In this document: in pieces, positions 1 to 11,446 of the stretch
Numbering within the stretch: position 1 is the stretch's first letter
Layout of the letters: each line of letters starts with the position of its first letter
NCBI GenBank assembly: GCA_030704615.1
Contig: CM060732.1
Span: 41,771,053-41,835,052, forward strand
Length of the DNA stretch: 64,000 nt
Reading direction: 5' to 3'
Source: Takakia lepidozioides
Taxonomy: Eukaryota; Streptophyta; Takakiopsida; Takakiales; Takakiaceae
Notes under the pieces: generated by a model
What the model saw: the letters and a program-made list of their open reading frames with translations, nothing else
What the model was told of the DNA's origin: nothing
Databases searched by the model: none
Position numbers and translations under genes: made by a program

Positions 1-117
1 AAGCTTCACAAGCTTTGACTTGTATTTCGTTCTCGACTTGACCCCGGCTTCCTTCAAGTGCTCAATCATTTTTAACAAGCTTTTTTGATTTATGGCAAAT
101 AGAATAATAGAAATTAA

Positions 118-3100
118 TATATCTTCTTCTTTTTTTCTTTTTTTCTTTTTTTCTTTTTTCCTTCGCGGAACAGGGGTGTGTGGCCCTGTTTTACTTTATT
201 GAAAAAGGGAAAGATACAAGCATAGCATCATGAGGAAAAAATAACCTCAATATCAAAGTGCCATAGAGGTTGATGTAAGAAGCCACTGCTTCGTAACCAA
301 AAGGCAACAGTCTGCAGAGAAAGAGTCTGATAAGGTCTGGTAATGAGAGAAGAGAAGATAAAGCTTAGACTCAAGAGTCAAGTCCATCTAAGAAAGGGTG
401 TCAAAGGACCGTTGCACAATCGATTTGCCCTTCCTAACTGATTTTCTATGCCTCCAATTGACCTCATGGTCCTCCCGATCCAGCGGGGTATGCATCGCAC
501 TAAGCGAACTGCCAACCTGATAGGATGGTGTCGCTCCAGAGAACTCAGGAATCAGATTGCCTGGTGCAGATTTTGCCCCCTTTGCCCCAGGAGTTGTCAA
601 ACTCATCGAGAAGTTGAGTCCTTCTTCTCAGGCCACATCTGCATAGAGCTTCCCCAATAACCTGCCAAGCCTTCCTAGCATCAGACATTAAATCTGATTG
701 AACCATAAACAATATAACCCTAGCGTTGCTCCATTTGTTAGCAAAAACAAAACCACATTTGGCTTTCCAGATATTCCATAGCGTCTGAGCTCTGAGGGAA
801 GCCCATACCGGGCAAGGTGACCACAATGCATCCTCTTGAAAATTAAGAAGTAACACTGAGGTATCATCCCGAGGGAGAGGGTTCCAGAAGGAGTAGAAAT
901 TCCGGACCATACGCCAGAAAGCACGGGCAGCGTGACAGTATAGTAGGCAATGCTCCATGGTTTCAGGCACGTTCATGTTGCAAAGCTTACAAACTGAGCT
1001 AGCATCAGAAACAGAGTAAGAGACTGGGAGAATTCTGTTAACCATCTTCCATAGAAAGCCCGACAGCTTTGCAGCCTGGTCTTTCCTCCAAATATCATTC
1101 CAAATGCACTTCCAAGATTTGGGATGGCCAGAGAAATGAGCCCATTTCTTGGTAAGCTTGAGATCCACTGGGATATGGAAGTTTAGTAAAGAGTACCCTT
1201 TCTTGACCATGTAAGAGAAGAAAGGCGAGTGCTTCTTATCTTGCCAAATCCATTCACCAGGGTCGAACTGTAGCAAGGTTAGCGGAGCCAACAAAAACCA
1301 GAGGAAGTGAGAGCTTTGGTGGCAGCCATTGGCCGCTGAAGGGGCTGATCTTGCCAGTGTTCATACAAATGACTCTGATGGCATAGAGGGCAACTTCCTC
1401 GCAATGAGAAATTTCAGGAGAGTGTAAAAAACCAGAAGGGTGGACTTTAAACAACCAGCCCCGAAGGGAAGAGCTATCCCGGGACATAGCAAAGAAAGCT
1501 TTTTTGGGAATGATACCCTCCAAACCCCACCATGTGTTGAGGGCCTTCCTGTTCCTGGGATGGGAGGTCAGAGAAACCCAGCGGTCAGGGAAATCAGCAG
1601 TCACCATCCCCCAACCAGCAGCAGCCCGCCTACTGGTCATATCAGAGGTGACAAGCTCTCTAGGCAAAAGAGTACCATCGCTCCAAAGCTGAGTAAAGTA
1701 AGAAACCCCCGCGGCTTCCCAAAATGCCCAGCGAGGTGAACACTTAATGAGAGCTTCAGAATCTCTATTGTAATTTCCAAAGAGGGGTTGTCTGAGGGCC
1801 TCCTCAGACGTCGTGGGCTGAAGCTGAGCAAGAGAGATACGCATAGCAGTCCAAGCCCTCCATATGGATCTCCACGCACTGGAACCAGATAGAGGTTTGG
1901 CATTCGAGTTTCCACCTTGCACCACCCAACGTGCCGAGGGTGACCAAATAGAATGAGGGTTAGGCTTTGCATTTAAGAGATGTTGCCTGACTAGAATACT
2001 CCATGGGGCAGAAAAATGCGTGAAAATCCGGGGTATCCACTTGGCAAGTAGAGCACAGATCTGATAACCAGGGTCAATAACTCCAAGGCCCCCATTTTTT
2101 TTCTTTTGTGTTATTTGCTTCCAACTCACCAAAGTTCTTCTATTTTGTGAAGGGCTGGAGGCTCCCCAAATGAAATTGCGAACTAGGCTCTTAATCTGTT
2201 TGATTACAGCTTCGCCCGGTGACCAGACTGAGGAAGAAAACCAGCAAGAAGCCAAGAGGACGTGGTTGGCTACCAGAGCCCTACCAGCGATGGAGAGATG
2301 CATCGAGCTCCAGTGAGACACGCTTCATTTGAGGTTGGAAATGAACCTTTTTGATCTCTTAATATCATCCAGATCATGACCTATGAGGTGACCCAAAAGC
2401 ACATGAGCACTCTCGTCTTGAAGCCATGAGAGACCGTTGCTTTCCCCCCAATCATGGCAGTGGGCAGCAGAGCCAGGCTGCGTAATCCTTGAAATGATAC
2501 CTTTGGACTTGGGTCAATTAACTTTAAGTCCCGACGCCTCACAAAAACAGTCGAGGGCTGAAAGCATTCTGTCCACATTAGACTGAGAGCTATTATCAAG
2601 CAAAAGGACCGTATCATCAGCATACGTGGAGGATTTAATGTTGTCCTTGGGGTCAAGGGACTGGGGGTTTTTGAGGCCCCTAATATTCATGCCTGAATCG
2701 CAGCAGGTGATTGAGCCCATCCGCAGCCAGAAGAAAAAGAAAATGAGAGAGGGGGCACCCTTGTCTGATAGATCGGAACAGGGGGAAGAAGCTCGATAGA
2801 GCTCCATTGATGATGACTTTGCTAGAAGCAGACTGAAGAAGGATGCGGATCCAAGTGAGGAAGTTTCCATGGATTCCAATTTTTTTGATGACTGCGAGGA
2901 GGTAAGTCCAGTCAATGTTGTCAAAGGCTTTTTCAAAATCCAGCATCAGTAGAGCTAGCGGCTGACTGGTCTCATAGGCAGCGTCCAAAGCTTCGTTAAC
3001 CAACAACACATTATCTAGGATCATCCTATCCTTGAGAAAGCCAGTTTGCTCAGGGAAAATTAATTTACCTAGCAGGGGCTGCAGTCTGAAAGCTAGGGCC

Positions 3101-3450
3101 TTTGCTACAATCTTATAAACTGCATTAAGAAGAGTGATAGGCCTGTAATTTGAGATGGAACTCCTTTCTCCTTTCTTGAAAATAAGAGTTATAACTCCCT
3201 GAGCAAGCTGAGAGGGCATGACTCCTTTTTTAAGAATATCATGTGTAAGAGCAACGAAATCATCACAACATTCCAACCAGATTGATTTGAAAAGCTCCAT
3301 TGGGAGACCATCAAGTCCTGGGGATTTGAAAGAAGTCAGGGAAGACATAGCCTCCTCGAGTTCCTTTGCAGAGAAAGGCTCCGTGAGAGCAGTCAGGTCT
3401 TCCTAAGAGACAAGGTTTGGAATAGTAGCTAGGATCTCGGATAAGGATGA
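118..3450 (-). mobile_element. Degenerate LINE (non-LTR retrotransposon), ORF2 part
   Basis: Remnant of a plant LINE read on the minus strand. Upstream to downstream, pieces in different frames encode the reverse transcriptase N-terminal part (KSPGLDGLP, about 3290-3320), fingers/palm motifs (RQGCPLS, then YADDTVLLL near 2590-2620), the connection region (2321 down to 1254) and a C-terminal zf-RVT zinc knuckle (CKLC..H...C near 930-1000). The YADD box shows it is a reverse transcriptase. The endonuclease half is missing, so the copy is 5'-truncated near 3450. At least three frameshifts (near 2680, 2340 and 1270) and an in-frame stop near 3400 break it. An A-rich tail (plus-strand T-rich run at 118-160) marks the 3' end. 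A related fragment lies at 46.4-47.9 kb. The element is dead but the family assignment is firm. Confidence 0.9.
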
Positions 3451-6297
3451 TGTACACAGATGTATCTATATTATATCTTTAAATTAATAATCTAAACTGC
3501 TTTTAATGGGCGATGAAAAATAGATTAGTATAATTACATGTATCACAACCAATGGCTATACGCTAATGGCTCCTCTTTGCAAAGAGTGAAATCTACTTTC
3601 ATCCATAATAAACCTGAAAATTTCTACACATTGAACACCAAGAATTGTGGTTGGCCAGTCGTGGAGGCAAATGACAATGTCAGTGCCATGCCATCGCAAG
3701 GCCTCACTTGGATGGGCTAAGAATTTTTGATATAACTCTTTAGTGTATTTAGCATAAAACATTATGTGGAGTAAAATAAAATAAGTGGATTATATTGGTA
3801 TAATATGAAAGTACATAAGGTAAAAACACCTAAAATGGATCATTTAAAGACATGTGTGCAGTTTCAGGTGTGCAGTGTCGTCCTATATATTTTTCTGATG
3901 TGGGCACATAGAAATAAAATTTAAATGCAAATAAATAAATAAATAATCCGAATTATTTTGTAATATTGGTGAATATTCAATGTGAAATCATGTAATAACC
4001 TTGAATGGACCAGTAGGGGGTACTATTTTGAACAGCAAGTACACTTTGTCTGAAGCCAAAGGTGCCCAAAAAGTGTGCATCCTCTTTCACTTTACTGATT
4101 AAACAACATAGTAACATGGACCATGTCAGTCAACTAACATAACTATTTATTGACCTTAAAGTAACCTCCCACCGTCCATTTGGATTAAACTCAATCCTGA
4201 TCGTTGATCTAGGTGAAACTCAATTGGAATCGTTGATCACGGCATGTGATCCCCTCTCCTACATGTTAGGATTCATTCTTCCTGTCTTGACTTGATAATG
4301 CTCTCAAAGTGCTCCCCTGTGGTTATTAACTTGTCCATTAAGTGGTGTCATCATGATCATATATCAGTTAAAAGGGTTCATTGGAGTTCCATTTGGCCTA
4401 CCACATGACCTAATTTGGACCACTTGTGATCAAAGCACCTTTTAAAGAGGGCATATGGTTAGTTTTATGTATTTTTCTAGGGGTGCGTTTTGGGTACCGC
4501 TCCATTTTAGGTGTTTCTACCTTATCCCTTCACTGCTTATCAGGGTATCCCACTACTTTTTGCATAAGATTTATGGTTCAACCATGAATGAGCCTGGTGG
4601 CAGACTTGCTCCAAAAAACTCCATGAGATTTCTGGAAAACTTCATTTGGGGTATAGCATCCTTGAGTGGGCCCTGCCTATCATCAAACAAGGGAAGCAAG
4701 TACGCACTAGACTTCAAGCCACCGACTTCAAGAGACAGCTGATACATCTGGTAGTTTCTTGCAAAAAACAATGAAATCCAGGATCTATGTATGTAACACC
4801 ACCCCTTTTTTGTGCAAATTGAACGTAGTGCAATGCAAGACTGTCTGAAGGGTCTATCGGCTTTTGTTGTCTTCGTGTTCTTTCAGTTGCATTGCACAAC
4901 ATTGTAGTGTATTGCATTTCATGTGGATGCAGCACATGGGATGTTTATTTGTGTTGTATTCTATCGATTGCACTAGGGTTTAGGAATGTAGTTCTAGCGA
5001 TGACTGAAGGGAAGCTAGTTTAGTGTAGAGCAGGAATAGGGTGCCATAATGTCACATCATCGTAGCCACGTCATCGTCGTCAGCCATGTCATCGTCGTCA
5101 TTTTTTGTGTGTCGATTGTAACGGAGCCTCGCAGAGTCGGCAGCGATCAATCATCTCTTGCTGGTTTGTCAGGACAATGCATCCGTAGAAGAGGCTGGGA
5201 GCGTGGACCCTGCGGCAATTGATGTATTAGTGGACCTCACTGATGACCCTGTAAGACTTTATTTACAACATGTACCTCACTGATAAATGTCTTCATATAG
5301 ATGCCAGATTGTCTAATACATTGCTAAAGTCTCCACCTCCCTCATGTCTCAGGTTTGGAGTTATGACACCCCTACTTGTAAACAACTGAAAAGATGAGCC
5401 GACTGTTAGGGATGACCACCTTTGCAGTTTGCAGTATGTGAACCGAATCAGGGTTCTTGCTTTTGTTCCATAATCAGCTCATCACAAGGGCTGCCCTGCC
5501 ATCTGCAATCAACTTTCTTCTCCACAGCGGCTGGCAGAGACACCCTGGTTCTCAAAAATTTCCGCAAACCCACAGCTTTCATTTTTTGCTGGCACGGTGA
5601 CCTGCTCAGACACTTTCACTCCCAGGAGGCTTCCCCCAAGTTAATACCACCAATGGTCGGCTGCTTTTGTAAGCCATGGATAACCCAATTCCAGCTATTC
5701 CAACGACATTGTCAATTGGCACCCTTTGAGATATAAATTGCTCCCTAGGTTGCTGTATTGATTTATGAGATTTGGAGGCAGCTCACTCTCTCTGATTTGT
5801 GGTGGTTATCTGATTTGTGAATGCAGGGCATGCGCCTGATGGGAATTTCACCAGCCATAAGTAATCCCAGCCACCGACTAAAGAAAACCCGGAGGGGCCT
5901 CCAGGTGGGCAAGCAATTCTAGTTTATCTGCACCAAAAGGGTGCTGGAATGAATGTGGGGATAGATTTTCAAGTTGGTGAACAGAGGTGCAGGACAATGT
6001 TCTTCATGTTCCTGAAGAGGGAAAGAGAGAAAGTGAGAGAATCTACTCATAGAAGTATGTTTTTTGTAGCCTTCTGGCCATAGACCCCAGCGCCCCACCT
6101 CACACAAGCATGGACTTGTTGTGTGTGAGCTGTCCATCTCTCTTAGACCCATACGCGGAATGCCAGGCGAAAGTACACTGTATATAGCAGTGGTATGGGC
6201 CATTGCTGCATGATCTACCTGCCAATGTTTTGAGGGTACGTGTAGGGCTATTATCATTAGATATTAGTGGGCATCTGACATTTTACAGCTTCAGGTT
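3451..6297. other. Intergenic region without recognisable gene
   Basis: I see no coding signature on either strand. Short open frames here have no family resemblance and the base composition is AT-rich and unremarkable. A short stretch near 4765-4805 (AAAAAACAATGAAAT followed by ATGTATGTAACACCA) recurs near 9455-9500, suggesting a small dispersed repeat. The part just upstream of 6298 may hold remnants of the 5' half of the PPR gene that follows. Confidence 0.5.
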
Positions 6298-8250
6298 TTG
6301 GTGCACACGATGTTTTTGGAGCATATAGGGTTTATGCAGGTGCCTTTTCTAAAGCATTGGGAAAGCAGACATGTTGAATTTTCTGGTAATCAGGTGCATT
6401 TTATGAAGGGAGTGTTCGACAGTATGGCTGAACAAGATGTGGTGTCGTGGAGTGCGATGATTGCAGGATATGCACAGCAAGGGCGCGGGATGGAGGCTTT
6501 GGAGACCTATGAGCAAATGATGTGCGAAGGGGTGAAAACCAACCACATCACATATGTTTGTGTTTGAAATGCGTGTGCAAGCCTGGGAGCTCTGGAGGTC
6601 CATGGTGACATCGTCAAAGCTGGAATTGTACCAGATGTCATCCTGAACACTGCCCTGGTGGAGATGTATGCCAAATGTAGGTGCATTAAGGATACGAAGG
6701 GAGTTAATTTCAACACTATGGCTGAACGAGATGTGGTGTCGTGGAACGCGATGCTTGCAGGGGTATGCACAGCAGGGGCGTGGGATGGAGGCTTTGGAGA
6801 TCTATGAGCAAATGATGGGGGAAGGGGTGAAGCCCGACCACATCATGTTTGTGTGCGTTTGCAGTGCGTGTGCAAGCCTGGCAGCCCTGGAAAAGGGCAA
6901 AGAGGTGCATGGTTGCATCGCCAAAGCTGGGATTGTACCAAATGTGATTCTGAACAAAACCCTCGTGGACATATGCCAAATGTTGGAGCATTGAGGATGC
7001 GGAGGGAGTGTTCAACAATATGGCTGAACGAGATTTGGTGTCATGGTACACCATGCTTGCAGGATATGCACAGCAGGGGCGCGGGGTGGAGGCCTTGGAG
7101 ATGTATGAGCAAATGATGGAGGAAGGGGTGAAGTGCAACCACATCACGTTTGTGTGTGTTTGCAATGCTTGTGCAAGCCTGGCAGCCCTGGAAAAGGGCA
7201 AAGAGGTGCATGGTGACATCATCAAAGCTGGAATTGTACCAAATTTTGGACAGCCCTGGTGGACATGTATGCGAAATGTGGGTGCATTGAGGATGCAAAG
7301 GGAGTATTTGACAATGTGGCTGAATCAAATGTGGTGTCATGGAATGCGGTGATCGTAGGATATGCCCAGCATGGTTGTTATAGGGAGGTCCTGCAACTAT
7401 TTGAAGGAATGCAAAAGAACGGCTTGAAGCCGGACAGTATCACCTTTATATGTGTTCTCTCTACATGCAGCCACACTGGCCTACTGAATGAAGGAAGACG
7501 CTACTTCGATTCCCTGAGTCAAGATCATGGTGTCACCCCGCCAGTAAAGCACTTTGGCCGCATGGTGGACCTTCTTGGACGTGGGGACAACTGGATGAGG
7601 CAGTGGACCTGATTAACAAAATGCCAATCAATCCAGATGTTGTGGTGTGGAAGGCCTTGCTTGGTGCCTGCAGAATCCATGGCAATGTGGAGATGGCTGA
7701 ACGTGTGGCAACATCTATCCTCAAGTGGGATGAACAGGATGCCGCGACTTATGTGTTGCTATATCAAACATCTATGCTGCAGCTGACAGGTGGGACGATA
7801 CTGCAAAGGTGAGAAGAATGATGAAGGTCAGAGGGGTTAGAAAGGAGCCAGGTCGCTGCTGCATTGAGGTTGGCAACATGGTGCACACCTTCGTTGTAGA
7901 TGACAAGTTGCATCCCATAATTAAGGAAATCCATGCTGAGCTGAGAAGATTGTCTGGGCAGATGAAGGAGGCAGGATATGTGCCTGACACGTGCTTTGTA
8001 TTGCATGATGTGGAGGAAAGGAATGTCTCTCTTTGCCACCACAGTAAGAAGTTGGCCATTGGTTTTGGGCTGATCAGCACGACTCATCAAGAATCTTCGA
8101 GTGTGTGGAAACTGCCACACCTCCACCAAATTCATCTCAAAGATTGTTGGCCGAGCAATTGCTGTATGGGACGCTAACTGCTTTCCACCACTTTGAAGAT
8201 GGGATTTGTTCTTTGTGGTGATTACTGGTGAAAGGATGTTTTCTTGGAAA
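6298..8250 (+). pseudogene. PPR-DYW protein pseudogene
   Basis: Remnant of a PLS-class pentatricopeptide repeat protein with E, E+ and DYW domains; intact members edit organellar RNA (C to U). Degenerate repeats start near 6415 and recur around 6710, 7010 and 7300, each with signatures such as MAERD, VVSW, LAGYAQQGRG, MYAKCGCIEDA and GVKPDHI. They are split among frames by indels and a stop near 6567. The E/E+ part (MVDLLGRG, ALLGACRIHGN, EPGRCCIEV, GYVPDTCFVLHDVEE) is at about 7560-8035. The DYW domain runs to 8240; [12 protein letters not shown] is recognisable, but frameshifts fall just before KNLRVCGNC, before HHFEDG and just before the final CGDYW. The zinc/catalytic motif HSE reads HSK near 8040, so the deaminase glutamate is also lost. 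No intact start is visible. It is clearly a broken gene. Confidence 0.9.
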
Positions 8251-9674
8251 GATGCAAGTGTCTTGCTTCATTCATTGATCTGTGTAGCTACTCAGACCAT
8301 TAACCATTTCCTGAGAGTATTGACCATCATGTACTGTTGAGTGCATTTCCTGTGGCATGTCCACATGAAATGATAGTGGGATCTACCCGACATAGGTGGG
8401 AAGTCAGCCCACAATTGCACTTGACTGAAGGGGTGATTTTTGACTGATTCTGGTGACAGTGGATGGAAATCAGAGTGCTGTCCTAATTCTGGGTTTGGGT
8501 GGTGGAGCTTCTCCAAAGCTTGAAGATGGAAGTACGAATTTTAATGAGCTTGATGAGAGGGGCAGCCCTGTGCACAAGTTTGTTCAGCATCTTAAATTTG
8601 GACATGTTTGTTTGTTTCTCGTGGTGTGGCTTTGGATGGAGCCCTTGACGAACTTGCATGAATATTATCAAAAGCTAGCCTTAACCCACCAAGATCCAAT
8701 CCCATGGTGGTTGCTTGAAAGTTCATATAGTGATTGTACGGGTATTTGGGTATGTTGTTATTGATTGATGCGGCTTGACTCCCTCACACTATAACATCGG
8801 TTTGTGCATGTTGGAGTTCAAGGTTGGGGGTAACTACTTGAGCTGCCAATCTCAAACAAGCCAAAAAACTCTCTTGAAATCCCCTTCAAGAAAGTGAGGT
8901 CTTTTTCTCTTGCTTCCAGTAACCTTCCAACATCCCAAAACGAAGCTTTTGGTCTGTCATGTTGGTTCAATTAATATCAATGAAATTACACCCAACTAAG
9001 GGATAACTTACGTGAATAATGAGAGGACGATATACTTACTGCTCCTCCTTTGGGTGTGAGGGCACTGTCATCAGAAGGATTTGTAGCGAGCCGTGGTGCA
9101 ATGTTCAATTGTTGTGCGAACGGTTGGGATTCCCGTTTCCTCTTTGTGCTGTTGTGGATCTTCTAGTTTTTCTCTTTATCTCTCTCTGGTCCAGCTTGTA
9201 ACTTGAGTTTTTGTTCCTGCACGTTCTGAAGCATATGGTGATTGCATAGTCTTCCAGAACAAGCTCTGATTTTGCTGCCTCGCTGCTGTCAAGTGTGAGT
9301 GGATTTGAGGGCGTGTCATCAGGTGTGGAAGTGTCTGCATATTGGGCAGAAAAGGGGGTTCAACTCCCCCTCACTTCTTGGGCATAGATAGATAGATACA
9401 ATGAAATACGGAGATGTGACATGAGAGCTTCGGCAACGCTCCGCCATTCTTCTTTCGAAAAACAATGAAATATGGGATGTATGTATGTAACACCATGGGG
9501 ATGACCCACCATTGTTTGCAAGGATATGATCCAAAAACAACCATGACAAAAAGTCATGGGCCCTTCACATAATTGTGCACAATATGAATCTGCTCTTGGG
9601 TAAAAATCAAATAATTGTGCTAAGGTTGCAGAAGTGTTTGGCAATATGACAAATAGCATGTGAGTGGTCACAAC
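8251..9674. other. Intergenic region, no gene seen
   Basis: Small open frames here show no conserved motif. A short AGATAGAT run lies near 9385-9400. The stretch near 9455-9500 matches the small repeat noted near 4765-4805. Confidence 0.5.
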
Positions 9675-9870
9675 CAGTGTTGGTATGGTATGGGTATATC
9701 AGACCTGAGTATCAACCCTGGTATCAGGAACCAGACCAAGCCTGGTCCTAAATTCTAGATACCTAGGGCGATACCATTGCCTAGCTTAGCGTAGGGTTAG
9801 CGAATATCATACCAGTCTGGTGTTGACCGCAAGGATTAAGTATTGATACTCGTTGCAAGTGTTTCGTTCG
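9675..9870. repeat. hAT-MITE-like fragment
   Basis: Begins with CAGTGTTGG followed by TATGGTAT, close to the terminal inverted repeat of the complete hAT MITE at 55430-56002 (CAGTGTTGG, ACTGGTAT). It carries the same style of GGTATCA/TGATACC-rich interior. I cannot find a matching inverted end or an 8-bp target duplication, so I read it as a truncated or diverged relative. Confidence 0.45.
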
Positions 9871-10422
9871 ACTAGTATCAATCCTTGTTGACGGGAAGTA
9901 GGGAGGAGTGTTAATATGGTGGCCACTTCGCAGCTTAGGGCTGGTGGATTGTTGGGCGAACAATCAGGGCTGTGTCGGCGACCATCATTGTTGCTGGGTG
10001 GCGCTCAATTCTTACAGCAAAACCCATATGTATGTGAATGTAGAATAATAGTTATTTTTCTATTTGGTTAGAACGATGTTTAGAAAGCTAAGTATAAGAC
10101 ATTGAAATCTGAATATAGAATTATTTGGGCTTTTATTGAGTAAAATTGCAAAATCATCCAATTGGATGAGAATTGGGTATATTCAGGATATTCCTTAGAT
10201 GCCTTTCAAATATTCTTAAGCGAAACTAAAATTGAGAAACTAAAATCTTTGCGAAACTATTTTTAACTGCTCACCTATGCCCTCACACTTGCGAAACAAA
10301 TAACCCCTATACACGATAACCACGTTACCCTATAGGCGTGGGATTTCCTCACGCTATGCTCACCCGGTACAAGGCCCTTTCCATGATAGACTTGAGAAAA
10401 GGGCGCTGAGACTCCAAGATAC
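9871..10422. other. AT-rich intergenic DNA, no gene seen
   Basis: No coding signature or recognisable repeat apart from simple AT-rich sequence. Confidence 0.5.
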
Positions 10423-10570
10423 CTACTTAATTCTATTTTCTCAGTGCGAAATTAAAACTCTCACCCCCGAAACTCCTACTTAATTTTATTTTCTCAGTGC
10501 GAAATTAAGACTTTCACCCCCGAAACTCCTACTTTATTTTATTTTATCAATGCGAAATTGAAAGATAGAT
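10423..10570. repeat. 53-bp tandem repeat, about 2.7 copies
   Basis: Three consecutive units start at 10423, 10476 and 10529, each opening with CTACTT and containing TCAGTGCGAAATTAA-like and TCACCCCCGAAACTC segments. The third copy is partial and more diverged. The period is 53 bp. It is a small minisatellite downstream of the PIN-like gene. Confidence 0.85.
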
Positions 10571-11446
10571 CAGATATTACCAATGTATCAAAGCCCTGAA
10601 CCAACGTGCCTATGATCAATGTACCAAAGCCCTGCAACTTGCCTGCACTAGTGTGGACTATCAATATTGAACTCACCTAAAGTATGAGAGCAAAGGGCGA
10701 GCTTGCCTGTACCAGCTTGAGCCTTGGAGCACCGTGTACAACAAACACAGGCATTTTTAGGGTTTCAAAGAAATAAAAGGTTCTATTTTGTAATTTTATT
10801 CTTAAGAAAATAAATGTTTTCTCTTCTCATGTGCCTAATTCCAAAAAATTATAGCATCAAGATGCCTAATTTGAGAAATTGTTTTCAAAACATGCCTAAT
10901 TTTCTGATTGATTGATTTTATTACTAGGCGCAAAAAAATGCCTAAACGGTTGTCCAAGGATGGTATAAAGAGAAAGGGGGGCTCTCTTCCCCTCTCACTT
11001 AATACTAAATCACTTTCTAGTTACTAGTATCTAGGGGCCTCTGCTCGCCCCAAAAAAACACAAATGATGACATAATAAATTAATAGAAGTAGAGCAAAGA
11101 TGAATAAGCCCCCCAAAGATTAAAGTCCTTAGGACATACTAACTTTCCATTCTATATCTTTGCATTCCATCTCCAAGGGAAATATCTCTTGGTGGGAATG
11201 TATCAATTGTATTCCGTAGGTGACCTATTTTCCTTCTAAGTAGTGGGGAACAGTCCCAAATGCAAGTTTCCCACATGTGAGTATGTGACCCTCGCTCAGG
11301 AACTCATAAGGGAAAAACAATAGTTTTCCCGCTAAGGACTAAGTTATAAGCTCTTGTCGAAGTCTGGCAAGATAGAAATAACAAGGTACTCGTGGATGTC
11401 ACGACCGGAGCGCTGCCAAATCAGCTTCCACTACCTATCTGAGCTG
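10571..11446. other. 3' flank of the PIN-like gene
   Basis: No gene is seen. Two near-identical short phrases (CAATGTA.CAAAGCCCTG) lie near 10582 and 10618. The part next to 11446 could hold the 3' UTR of the PIN-like gene; I cannot place a polyadenylation site. Confidence 0.4.
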
